Assembly: GCF_037975245.1 (NCBI RefSeq)
Contig: NC_092561.1
Span: 2,082,501 to 2,146,500 of the forward strand
Reading direction: 5' to 3'
Source of the DNA: Apostichopus japonicus
Lineage: Eukaryota > Echinodermata > Holothuroidea > Aspidochirotida > Stichopodidae
DNA: 64,000 nt
The notes beneath the pieces are model-generated. The model worked only from the letters and a program-made list of their open reading frames with translations, did not search any database and was not told the origin of the DNA. Both the position numbers and the translations under genes were made by a program. Below, piece after piece: positions 25,563-38,400 of the stretch (the first letter of the stretch is position 1; each line of letters starts with the position of its first letter).

Positions 25563-28500
25563 TCGACTGGTAAGAGCAGGAGATGAAGTCTTCCCCTTCC
25601 AACTTTGAGGATTCTTGATCAATGAGAACTGAGCATACTTGACACATAAAACTGGTAGAAAAATGACACTAGAGAGTTGTCAAATTTGAGTAACTTAAAG
25701 GTCAAATGGATGCTCCAAGATGTTAGATGTGTTTCAAAGTTAAAGATCTGATATAAATGTGTTTTATTGAGATGTATAGTTAGACTAAGCTGATTATTCC
25801 TTTGGTTCTGAAATTTGAAACTCTTATAGGATGACCATATATCTTTGGTTGAAAAATGGGACATGCACCCTGGGGAGGGGGGGTTCTAAGGGCTGGGGTC
25901 TTGATCCTCTTTGAAAATGAAATATAAACAGGGCTACATACCAAAATGGTCACGTATTTACAGCTTTATACACCAGTTTAGTACAGTGTAAATCCCCCCC
26001 CCCCCCAAAAAAAATGGATCAGAATATATTGCTTTTGAAAGGGGCACAAATAGTGATGCATACAACAAGCGTACCTGCTTTATTTCGCCAGTGGTAAAAA
26101 ACGATATTTTTCAAATGTCACAAAGACCAGTAGAAAATCTGGACATTTTGGTTTGTGGATAGGATAACTGCTTTTTCGGCTGCAAACTGGAGACAATCCC
26201 GATTGATCGGGTTGTTTGGTTATCCTTCTAGCACCTTTGTGAAATTGCTTCATAGCTACAATAAACCAATTTCATGATCCTTCATGCTTTTCACTTTATA
26301 GAAATCAACCAACTTGAGAGCAGTGACAAGTTGATGGGGACTTTAGCGGCATCATTTACCTCCATCAACGCCGTGCCAGGATCCTTGTCAGTGATTTTGA
26401 GGAACGTCATCAAACTACAGAGATCATCAATTACGGCAAACGGTTCAGAAACATAAGAACCTGATTAACTATCGTCAGCATTTAATATAGGAGCCAGGAT
26501 TCAGTAGTCTGCTGTTGAAGTGAGAGATACACATGGTGGGTGTAAGGCATGACTTCAGATAGAGATACGAGTTGATACGATAGAGGCTACAAGTTGCTCA
26601 ACTATTTGCCAAAATTTTACCTGGGTGCCGGGATTCATTGATTGGTTTTTCACTGCTGCTGAAATGAACATGTAAAGAGGTGCACCTGCGGTCAAGCTGG
26701 TTTTAGGTTGGGATAGGTGAAGATACCTACTACCTTACCTTGGATGATGATTGTACAAATATGCACATTGATGAAGACTCTGGGATGCGATTTTTGTATG
26801 AAGATCCTCTTAACAGATAATTTCATTTGTAATATTCTTGTCTTACTTTGTATGGTCATTTCCATTACTTAGACTATTTGATGACCAAATAGTTAAATCT
26901 TTTGGTATGTCACCTTGAAAGAGTTTCTGCAGCCCAGTGTTTCCATGGTGATTGTTTCCATGACTTCAATGGCACATGCAAAGTGCTACATTATGGTGAC
27001 ACTAACCAAACTCGCACCTATATCTTCAGTGGTGAATATCTCTGCTAGTAGATGTAATATTGGACTGAATCATTTGCAAACGTGACCTACCAGACGTGAG
27101 GTTTGATGTCAAACAAGTCACTAAAAAATCTAAAAAAGAAATAAAAGGATATCTCACCATGTTAAATTACTCCTAATGAGAGAGTTATCATTTATTGGTT
27201 CAGTTCACTAAGAACAATTGATTCCTTGAACTGTTGAATATTCATATTGTAATTTCATTGTTCCTGGTATGATTGTAGTGAATTGTTATACATTGTATGC
27301 ACACATAATGGATCTCTCCATTTAAAACCTTCTATTTACTGTTTGAATGTATCCAAAGGAGTCAGTTATCATTCATTGGTTAAGTTCACTAAGAATAATT
27401 GATTCTTTGAACTGTTGAATATTCATATTGTAATTGCATAGTTCTTGGTAGGATAGTAGTGAATTATTTACACATTGTATCCAGGAAGCTTATTTTTCCT
27501 GGAGATCTAGTGCTGTATCAACAGATTGTTGGCAAGTCCAACATTAAATACAAATATATTTAATAGCCACTCCAGTTCATGTTGCTATTAACCTGAGAAG
27601 ACAAACCAAAACCTGTTACATGTGGCTAAAGCATCAAGTCTATAATGTCTAAAGTTTTGTATTTTATCTTTGCACTAAAAGATCTTCTTGTAAACTGATT
27701 TGTGCCTTGAAGATCATTTCATTAAGATGACCGGAGTTTCAGTAGTGCCACAGGTCTCGTGTTAGTCTGTGATCCTTTGAATTTGCCAGGGTAGAGAATA
27801 AACCACCTAACCCACCTTGAAATACATTTCACAAATAGAAAAATACCCATAACTAAGGCTAGAACTGACTGGGTCATCTCGATGTAAATAACACAAGGCT
27901 CGCCTTAGTACTTGTTCGTTACCTACTATAGTGGAAAACAGCTTTTCTACACTCGTCGACTATTTGACTCTACGAAATATTACTCAAACTAGGAATACAA
28001 TCAAACTAAGCTACCGTGTGTTATTTGTACTAAGTAAAGGGTAATGAGTGTCCATTGAAGAATTTGATTTATCATCATTTTCAAATTAAGTGTTGATTCG
28101 ATGCCACTTTTCCTTCAAACTTTGCAAACATTCCTGTGAAACATATGTGAAGTGTTATGGTAGGTGTGATTTACAAAGTCATCAATACCTTAATTGTTAA
28201 CACCTATGTAACAAAGAATAGTTTGTTATGGGTATTAGTTATCAACATCAACTCATTACGCTGCTTTCAGATGTAAACGGTGCGAGGTCTACTACCGAAA
28301 AACAAAAACACAAGACATTAAATAACCATTCTTGTCGCAGTGCAAAATACAAGATATCAATTTTATTTTCTGAAAACTTTACATTGTTGTCATTTTTCTA
28401 CAAGAAACAAGTATCTAAGATTTGTAAATTACAGAATAAGTTATGGCTTTACCTACAATTGACAGGGGGAGTTGGGTGAACATTTCAACAAGATAAACAA

Positions 28501-29815
28501 AGAAGAAAAATTATAAGACGTAGACTACAGATTAACGAGAGACACACAGCAAACCCAGCCAAACGGAAAAACCAAGTACTTAGTAAGAAAAAAAATAATA
28601 TTATACATAGAAACCATTTTAAAGAGATTGCAGCAAATATCCCAGTAACCTCTGGAAGAAGTGAGCTTAATGTTTTCTTTTGTTTTTTGTAATTTTTTAC
28701 AACTTGTACAAATGTTAGCACCATAACATTCATTGGTGCCATTCAAATTAGAACAAGAATTAATTAATTAATGAGAAAGTATTATATGGAAATAGATGAA
28801 TGTTTTCTTTGGATCAACCAAAGCATAAATACAAGGCTAGTGATACATGCCAAATACATCAAATAAATAAGTTTCTAATTTCTCTAACGTTTTAAGCGCT
28901 TTCGGATTTTGATGAAATCGTTGGTATGGAAGTTGCGGCCCTCGTGTGCGTTACGCTTACAAAATGACCGGACAAACTTTCTAAACATTTTGCAGGTTCA
29001 CCCATCGCAGGACTTAATGTAATTCACACATCCTAACAATAACATGAATGCCAGGGTTTAGTGACATGTTTGTTTATGCCCAGAGGATAGAAGTCTTGAT
29101 ACAAATGAAAAGAAACAAAAAACAAACAATGAATTGTACATCTGCAAAGTCTACTTAATAAATGGGATAAGTATGAATTGCTAGTCAAAAGTCAAATTCT
29201 GGACCATGATTTTTGAAGAGTGACATCTTCATGGGCATAAAACTGATATTAGGAATGAATGTAGAATGACATCAGCGGCTCTAGGTGACATGTCATAGGA
29301 ACCGAGTACAACATGTCATAATCGCAACTGGTAACGTAATACCCTATTCAAATGTGATTTCAATTCTGCCGTCACACTTGTAAAAATATGTGAACTATTT
29401 AATTCTAGATAAATTTACCTGTCCATCTCATTTTATCAACAATGACATTTTGATAGTTGAATTTCAATCACCTTGGGGGGAATTGTAGGGGTGTGTGTCA
29501 AAATCTGAAAACTAAACGGTCCTGGTCTTTTCTGATCGTGTGAGTGACAGTAACAACCCCGGTACGAGCTGTAACATCACAGTGCTTCCATCTCTGAAGT
29601 CAAGAAAGCAGAACGTATCTACTCAGTCCTGATCAATTTCCAATTGAATTATTTTTTAAATTTGGGTAATTTTCTGGGCATTTAACTTTGTGCATTAGAA
29701 TACCCATATTACCATCAAAACATGATGAAAAATAAAATCCAAAACTGATCCTTTGTAAGTGTTAAGCATGATGCCCCCCTCTCAAACAAAGACAACATTA
29801 CGTTCAAAACAAATT
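25563..29815. other. PWP1 3' UTR and intergenic DNA between convergent genes
   Basis: No coding exon was recognised. The proximal part should be the PWP1 3' UTR. Plus-strand AATAAA signals exist at 26260-26265 and 27797-27802, and I cannot say which is used. A 117-bp direct repeat pair (27183-27299 and 27364-27480) lies in this stretch. Confidence 0.5.
27183..27480. repeat. Pair of ~117-bp direct repeats 181 bp apart
   Basis: Two copies (27183-27299 and 27364-27480) share GTTATCATT-ATTGGTT, TTCACTAAGAA-AATTGATTC and GAACTGTTGAATATTCATATTGTAA-type stretches with scattered substitutions. The spacer is about 64 bp. An old local duplication is the simplest reading. Confidence 0.8.
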
Positions 29816-29822
29816 CAATGAC

Positions 29823-29828
29823 TTTATT
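29823..29828 (-). terminator. Candidate ARID2 polyadenylation signal (AATAAA)
   Basis: Minus-strand AATAAA, followed downstream by T/GT-rich sequence (about 29780-29815). It would give ARID2 a 3' UTR of about 2.6 kb. It is the best-placed canonical signal I noticed, but no transcript evidence is available. Confidence 0.35.
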
Positions 29829-32441
29829 GGTTGTAAAAACTTTCAGTAAATATTCTGGGCCATGCTCCCTGTTTCAGGTAGTAGTTGGGTTCTACCAATT
29901 GTAATGACTCTTTCTCTTAAATGGATGCTCTGTAGAATAGAATACAGTACTGATCTTGGCTTTATAAAACCTTACTAGGATCTTAACCTGACACAAAGTA
30001 CCAGAAGGCATCCACAAGTCTTAACAAACCTACTGTGCTATATATCTTATAATCGAACCAACGAAAACACCCTCCATCAGGCTCTGCTCACCCCTCCACT
30101 TCCCCTCCCCCCCAGTCCCAGATCAGATAAACAACATACCCTCCCCTTGACCAGGTGCATGCATCTATCAGACCACTGAAACATTTTACTCTTGATAGCT
30201 ATTTGTATCTGAGAGCAAGACTATATCAGCCATTTACCAGATGAAATTCAAAATGCTCATTTGCACTAGATAAGCAAATTGTTTTCTCCTTTGAAATTCA
30301 AAATGGTCAGCTAAGGTTTAATTGCAACTGACATGCAAAATGGTCTATGACAACTCCAAGCACTGTCATGGTAACTACTTACAACATTTGTTGTGCCACT
30401 TATATCCAGAAGAGAGCTCACAAATTGTTAACCCTTTGTAGATACAGAAGACATATGACAGATTGTGATCTAGCAGCTGTTAAAAAATAGAGTGGCTTTT
30501 GTTTTGTTTTGGGGTGTGGGGAAGGGGGGAAGGGGGAGCCTTTTCTCACTAAGACATTGTAAATAAAATCAGTTGAAATGAATTCAACCAAGTACACAAT
30601 GAGTTGCATCAAAAATGAACGAAAAGTGTTTTTGTAAAATAAAACAAAAGTTCTCTATTAAGAATAAAGCATTGTTTTGTAAACCATCTTCAACTTTTTC
30701 TTCCCTCCACCTTTTTTCTCTTCTACTCTATCCGATTAATCTATACCCTACCTAGCCTAACAAACAGTCGCTGTGAGTCACTACCAGGCCTAACCAATCA
30801 CAATATGAATTAGATTTACATGACAAATATGAATACAACTCTTACTACATTACAAGCACCTGTACAACAATACTTCCCCAGCTCGTCTGCTACAAAGCCA
30901 ATCTCCACTTTTATGTTTGTCTGTTTTGAGATGATCTAAACCCCTTTTTTCTCTTTAAGTTAGAGAACGATGACACATCTTCATCCCAAAAATAGGCCAA
31001 AACAAATGATTTTTGTGCATTTCTTCATAATACCATCAATATCAAACAGCTCGATACACATTTTCTTACCGACAATCTACATTCTGCTGATAAGTTGTGT
31101 TAACTACATCAAAATCTATTCTTTTTTCACCTTACTCGTATATTTTGTGCTTTTCTGTCCTGCAGGTCAAGCAAGTATCACCATTCTCCTCTATCTTGTG
31201 TCAAAGATGTTGACCTATTTCACTGGCTGTGCTAAAACAAGTGGATATGATCAACTTCAATAACATTTGATTACAATCTCACACATGTGAACAACTGGCT
31301 GAACTATTTAACGTAGCTGGTTGCCTTTCATAATCACCACTTCTCTGAGATTTCAAACAATTACCATGAGCAATATTCTATACACAATCTGTGATGTGTT
31401 TCTCTATTCATCAGAAAATTAGTAGGTTAGGCTAACTACCTCTGCTGTGAAAGTGTGGTAGGTCTAGGCTATGTTGTCTTGTAAATGCAAAGAGTGGCTC
31501 TAAGTGATTTTAGTGCACAATCGAGTAAGTCCTTAAAGTCAAAACCTGACAAGAATTTCTAGAGTTTACCAGCAGTAGAAAATTCCTGATCTACCCTGAT
31601 CTGAAAGAACAATGCTGATATGACCACACTGATAGTTTTGTTAACATAGTGTAGTTTTGTTAACATAGGTTTGGTCACATTCGATATACAAAAAGCTGCT
31701 GATTATCAAACCAAATTAGGTATTTCATTACTGGAATGTTAATCTGTAGCCAGTAGTAATCATGGTAACATGCATTGTAAGTGGATAATCACCATGAAAT
31801 ATACCCTCCAAAAAACCAACCACATAACAACAACACCCACAGTAACCTTTCACACATGAAATAATACATAATGCTCTGGTTTGTACCACCTGACACAGTC
31901 AACTTGGCAGAGCACGTCCGTGATGAGAAAGACTCCTTAACATCTCCTCAATGTGATTGAACTGCTCAGCATCCTACCCATCAACATTATAAAACAAACA
32001 ACAGCATCTCCTCAATGTGACTGAACTGCTGAGCATTCCACCCATTAACATTCTGGATCACATTTTTCTTTTTAAAACCTGCAACTCCCCTCTGAGTAAC
32101 TAATCCATCCATTTATCAAATACAGACTGTTAGTGTGTCACTATCAAGCAGACTTTACTGCCTTCTTTCTCCTCCTTTGTTTCTCTCCTCAGCCATCAGA
32201 TTGAGTGAATAGCTCCTGGTTTTTAGCAATCTGTTTGCTGCTGCCTCCTCCTCCTCATACCCATAAACCAGACCTCACACCAACCCAAAGAAGCCATTTC
32301 CTTTTATTCATCGTAGTGGTATCAAGAGTTGTTGAGATGGGTGGGTGGTTGTCACCCTTCACATCTCGTTTCATCTCGGATGAAGCACCCTCTGAGGGCT
32401 CACGGACAGGGTGGGACGTCACCCGTCGTGTCCCAGCTGTG
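29829..32441 (-). other. Probable ARID2 3' UTR
   Basis: Non-coding sequence between the ARID2 stop codon and the candidate poly(A) signal. It includes a 48-bp direct duplication (31941-31988 and 32005-32053, offset 64 bp) and a C-rich tract at about 30090-30120. The true end is not known. Confidence 0.4.
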
Positions 32442-35400
32442 CTATCTGTTCTCATCCTGGTGTATGAACCAAAGACACTTGGCCACTGTCGATGCCGATT
32501 CGGCTTTGCTCAGCGCTACGTGAGACAATCTGTCTTCGTACCGTAAAATTAACCTAACAGGGAAATATATGGAGAGATAATTTCATTGGTTTGCATTCTA
32601 TGGTTTGCATTCTATGGTTTGCATTACATTATATTGGTTTGCATTACACTATATTGGTTTGCATTCTATGGTTTGCATTACATTATATTGGCTTGCATTC
32701 TATGGTTTGCATTATATTATATTGGTTTGCATTACAGTATATTGGTTTGCATCACACTATATTGGCTTGCATTCTATGGTTTGCATTACATTATATTGGT
32801 TTGCATTACATTATAATGGTTTGCATTACATTATAATGGTTTGCATTACACTATATTGGTTTGCACTACATTATAATGGTTTGCATTCTATGGTTTGCAT
32901 TACACTATATTGGTTTGCATTACATTATATTGGTTTGCATTCTATAGTTTGCATTACATTATATGGTTTGCATTATATAGGTGTGGAGGATCTGCTAAAG
33001 CTCCATAGCAGCACAATGCTATCTGTCGGAAGCTGGTCATGAAAATAAAACTAAAAATTTCAGAATGTTTTAAAGCATGTCTCATGAACCATAAAATGCT
33101 AGCAAGTTACAAAGCTAACAACAAATTTTTACGCTCACAGTTATTTCAGATGTGAATGACATTCCATTATATACACAAACAGCCATTTCATGGATCAACA
33201 GTAGATTGTGCGAATGGTTCACTTTGAAGGCTCAGTTTCAGACCAGACCTCAGTCAAGTCAAGAAATTTGTTTGTAGCTGAACACAGAAATACCTGTCTG
33301 TTTCAGCAATCATGCTATGTTGTATATTCAATGTTGGCGATAATAACAGGAACATTTTCTCTATTTCAAATATAAGACAAAAAGTAACTTAAATTCAGTT
33401 CAGAGACTACAGTTCTTAAATATAATGCTTTTGCTGGGCCACAAAAATCTTCCGAAAAAGTCACTCGGTTTCCCCACAGAATGGATTTAGCAATGTGCAG
33501 GGAAGGCCAGTTGGTTTTTTTGGGCGCACATACCTGATTAAGGACAGAATAGTGGGCCAATTTTTTTCCTTCACAGGCTGAATTTGGCCCCATAGGCTGC
33601 TTATTGAGCACCCTTGTAGTACTACATGCCGATTTAACCTAATTCTGTGTTAAGTTCACCAACCAGGTTATACCTTGAAACCATTCAAAAGCAAGTCCAA
33701 CCCTATCATGAGAAACGAAACCAGATTTGACAAAACCTACCTTCGACCATCCTCTGAGTACTTGGCAATGTTTTTTAAGATGAGGGATGAAGTGATACGA
33801 ATGCTCCTGGTAACTGGACCTTCCTTCTCACCCTGCGGATGGGAGATGCGGATGGGAGATTGAGAAGAAATAGAGAATAAATTTGTACAGGCTAACACTG
33901 ACTGACGTGCTCAACTAAACAGACTAGTAATAATAACTCAGGGTTGAAGTAACATAGCATAACCTGCAAATTGCCACCACACGCTGATGGCAAATTCCCA
34001 TTCCGTAGTATAGATGGCAACCATGGCAACGATGGTAAATTGCCACATTTACATTCAAGTCTTCTTAGAGATCCTTCCATCGCTTTAAGTCTTCCGAAGA
34101 CATTTTGGTCTTTATTTCTGTATATTTTGATGTGTCTAATTACCCTTCAGGCAATGTATCTCCTACATAAACAATCTGACCACCACGCAAAGACCCTTGA
34201 GTGAGCAAAGTTAAAAAGGGCATCCTCTCATCGGAGACTAAGAATATTAAAACACACTACAGTCGTAAAAGTATGACAAATCTGGACAAACTGGGCCGCC
34301 TAACTTACCATTAAATCATGCAAGACTGGAGCTTGGAGACTTCTCCTAATAGCATGATATGCTGTGTGAGCGTTATACACCACCGGGTGTGCAAGCTGGG
34401 CTGTGTCCTTCTTACTCTGGTTATCAGAACCCCGCTGAGTTCGCCTCTCGGCCGCAAGCAACAGGGACTCTTCCGTGCAATGTTTCTCCTGCAGAGAGAG
34501 AGAGGGCGACATTTCAAAACATCATGTGTCCAAGCCAGTGTAATACTGTCATTGTGTTTTATGCTGTCTCTTATGTTGAATTTGCTACAAGTTGGTGGTA
34601 AATTACCAGACTGTTGACTAATAGTCCAGGTAAATCTGAAAACAGTTCTACCCTGGCCACCTCCCACCCCCCCCAGTGGTGGGTATACAGTAGTCAATGC
34701 TGATATGTTCCAATGATACTGTTCACAACTGTTAGAGTAGGCACCAGGTACCTGATATCAATCTGACAACTCTGGTTGCAGCAATCTCACATCAGGAATG
34801 ATGAAATTGTGCAAAGTGGTTTTCAAGGAAACAAAGCGATACATACTATTGTAGCACACAAAAGTTTTGGCGTACCATAACTTGCAAGAACGACCAAAGA
34901 AAATGAATGAACCACTTTTAAAGTTTGATTAATTGTATGGAGGGGTATCCATAGAACTGTGTGTGCATAACATATGGCTTGGTCAAGTTACACCATTACA
35001 TTGAAATTCCAAATACAGCTTTACAGGGAAAGTTACGTTACATTTCTCACAATTTCATATAGCATGTCAGCATTCCCTTATACACAAATATAATTTTCTA
35101 CATTTTATTATAACATTTAATTACCGTAACAAAAGTGGTTATCATTTTACATGAAAAGGACCCAGTTGTGAGAGACTTCAGCCCCACCCCCCCCCCCCCA
35201 AAATAGAAAGTTCATTTGAAACAGTGACAGCCTTCAAAGTTATAAAACTTTCAGTGCAAACACCATCTTTCAAAGAGGGTTCTGTGGGTCATTGGTCAAA
35301 ATGAATCTTACCTGGACGTGAGTGACCGTGGACCAACGTTGTCTTTTGATGTTATCGCAGCCTTCCCATTCGCACGTACCCCTGTAAGCTGGAGTTATGA

Positions 35401-38400
35401 CATGTTCCTTGCAAGCATGGACGTGGAGTGACTTGGCAGAAGATAGCGTTCTGTAATGGAGAGAAATTTAATGCAAGGTTCAGTTCGTTCTCTTAGTGAG
35501 CAACATTTTGACTTTTGTTAAATTTGGATTCCTAAATGTCGAAACATATTCCATTACAGAAAATGATAGAGAGCATTTCATGGTAATGTAGGAGAATAAA
35601 AGTAGTGAAAAAGTAAATAAATCTTTCAAAAATTTATAAAGATACTAAAAACATGACAATATGATAGTTTCTATAGCTTTCCTGGCATCTTACATTATCA
35701 TCTTTGGTTAATGATTTAAGTTTATATTATCTGACATGTGCCAACCATACCATCCATAGCTGACTCTAACAACTTGAAGGAAACAGTGGTTGTGCACAGA
35801 ATTTCAAATGTAGGTGGTGGTGAGGAGGAGGAGGAGGGGGGGGTGCAAATTCTTTATCCCCCAGCTGATTTAAGAGAATTATGTAGTAAAAAACACCACC
35901 CAAGTTTGTTTTAAACATCTCTGATGAAAGTACTCACTTGCGACAGCCGTTCCACTCACAGACGAAGAATGATGAGAGTGGATTGGCGCTAGATTGGGAC
36001 TGCTGGTGCTTGTGCTTGTCGGAGTGCTTCCCAGATGATCTCCTCTCCCTCTTACTGGAGGATGAGGAGCTAGATGAAGACCGTCTCTTCTTACTCTTCT
36101 TTGTTTCATGTACAGGAGGAGGAGGCGGTGGTGGGGGTGAAAGTGGTCCACTGCCTAGACTGCTGGGCGTGTCGCATCTCGCCATCTCTTCTGCTGTCCT
36201 CTTCACCCCTCTCTGCAGGTCTGGGTTCCCGGATGCCAATTCTTTACCCATCGGTGACAAAGGTACCTGTACTTGAGATCCAACCGGACCCCCGGTTCTG
36301 CTCGGGTCGGATGGCAGCGGTGACCCGATAGGTGAACTAGACATGGACGTATTGGGACTGAGGACGTCTGGACATATGTCCAGATGACCGTTGGGCGTGG
36401 GTGACGAAGTGTGGATATTATTTGATACACTATTGGACTTTTGAAGGTCAGCGTTCTTATTACCCAACAGACCGTTACTTAAAAAGTTTTTCTCGGCAGG
36501 TGGGGAGAGATCCCCATTTTCCATGACTTTGATTGGTCCATTAGTATTGCCACCTGCCACCAACCTGCCATCATCAACTCTGAGGCAGAGATCGTTCACG
36601 ACACCGTCACTTTTCAGCTTCTTGTTGTCCTTGAAAGAGTCTTCCCCGACTAGATTGTTCGATTTCATATTTTCTATCCTCGTTATACTTTTCACAATTT
36701 CGTTTTTCACTTTGTCCTCGATGGCAGCATTGATTTCCTTTTGAAGAATGTCTTTGGTCATTTGTCCGTTCATGATATGGTTCACTACAGAGGCCTCCAC
36801 GTCCTTGCTATTCTTCAGGTGCTTCTCATTCAGATCGATCGATCGAATGCCACCCTCGTCTGAAAGTTTGTCTCCCAAGTAATTTGAGACATCACCCACC
36901 TCATCTAGGGAGGGATGTAAATTGTTCAGGAGTACATTCTCGGACGGGTGTCCCACCTTCCTTCCTAATTTTGATACATCGTTTTGATGTTGCGATACCG
37001 AGATGGAATTCACTGGCTGTTGTCCCGTCTTACCGAGGTCACTGGCAGCATCTGGGCTGGCAAGACGGCTGTCGCTGGTCGCGGAAACTGATCCGACGTA
37101 TCCTCCGACTTTACTCTTCTGATAATCGATATGGTTTGGATTCTCGATTCTTTCAATTTTGGCTTCCACTGGAATCATGTCCTCTTCCCCGACGCCGTTT
37201 AATACTTTTGTTGGTGTCTGTTCTTCCTTTTTTGATGGTTTAGGCGACTTGGCTTTGGCTCTCTTTGGTGATTTCTGGGGGCTCTCGGATGGAGGAAATT
37301 CGTCACCGTTACAGTTCATACTGTTGATACCCTTGGCCGCAGGTATCGTGCCTGTGAAATTGGTGTTAAGCGGGTTATTGATGTCTGGCGTCTGAGGGAC
37401 AAGGATGGGATGGTCTAGGCTATCCTGACTACATTCACTGGGATTGGCCTCACTCACAGTCTCTGACATAATGCTGTCTACGGTAGAATCTCTACTCCCC
37501 GCTGGGGAATGAGACCTCTTCGAGTGTTTCTTACTCTTTTTACTCTTCTTCGACGAAGTGCGATGTTTATCTTTGGATTTTTTCTTCTTGGATTTTGAAG
37601 TCGAAGAAGTACTTGAGGTAGGGGAGGCTAAGTCACCTGGTGAACACTGGTCTTGGTTGTTGTTGTTATATTGCACGGAACTGATGGCTAACTGCGGCTG
37701 AGTCATTGCTTGATTCTGGTTGGACATGGAGACCATCAGTTGTGGATTATACTGCTGTTGTTGTTGCTGTTGCTGCTGTTGTTGTTGTCCTGGCATTGGT
37801 CTGGGTGCAATGTTGACCAGGCCCTGCTTCTGCTGGGGTTGAGCCCAAGCATTCACAGCTAACAGCTGTCCTTGTGATTGCACAAGCTGCATCTGAGGCT
37901 GTGGAATTGAACCTTGTGTAGACCCCTGTCTTGGTGGGGAAAGAGGGGAGTTCTGCTGAAGGAGTCTTTTGATCAATGGTGCATCAGTGTTGAGACTCTG
38001 AGAGGTACCAGTGGTGCAGCCGTAACTGACCATCGGAGGGTTCCTCGTGCCCTGCTGAAAGTTACCACTGGTATTAGGAGGCGTAGTGACCACCATGGCA
38101 GGCCCCTGCGAAAAAGGCAAACGGTTTTGAATGTTAGCCACAAAGTGGGGTCTGTTGACATTATTTTGAACCATCTGTTGTTGTTGAGTGTGAGGTTGGT
38201 TGACAGGGGGTCTGACGACGAAACTCTGCCCCAAGACGATCTGTTGTGTCTGCATACCCGGATGGTGCTGTAGAGTCATCATAGCAGGCTGCCCTTGATG
38301 TAATAACGTAGCTTTGGGCTGTATGCTAATGGTCTGAGTTGAAGGCATGTGGATGTTGACACTGGTCTGCGGTGGCAAGGTTGGCATGCCTTGCGGTTGC

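Noticed and set aside
28485-28746. Two overlapping minus-strand frames of 73-85 codons, one hydrophobic
   Set aside because: No conserved signature, low complexity, and downstream of the likely end of ARID2.
32586-33042. Open frames of 76-145 codons with repeated 'HYIGLH' peptides
   Set aside because: Pure translation of a minisatellite; three frames give the same kind of peptide, and the sequence is an ARID2 intron.
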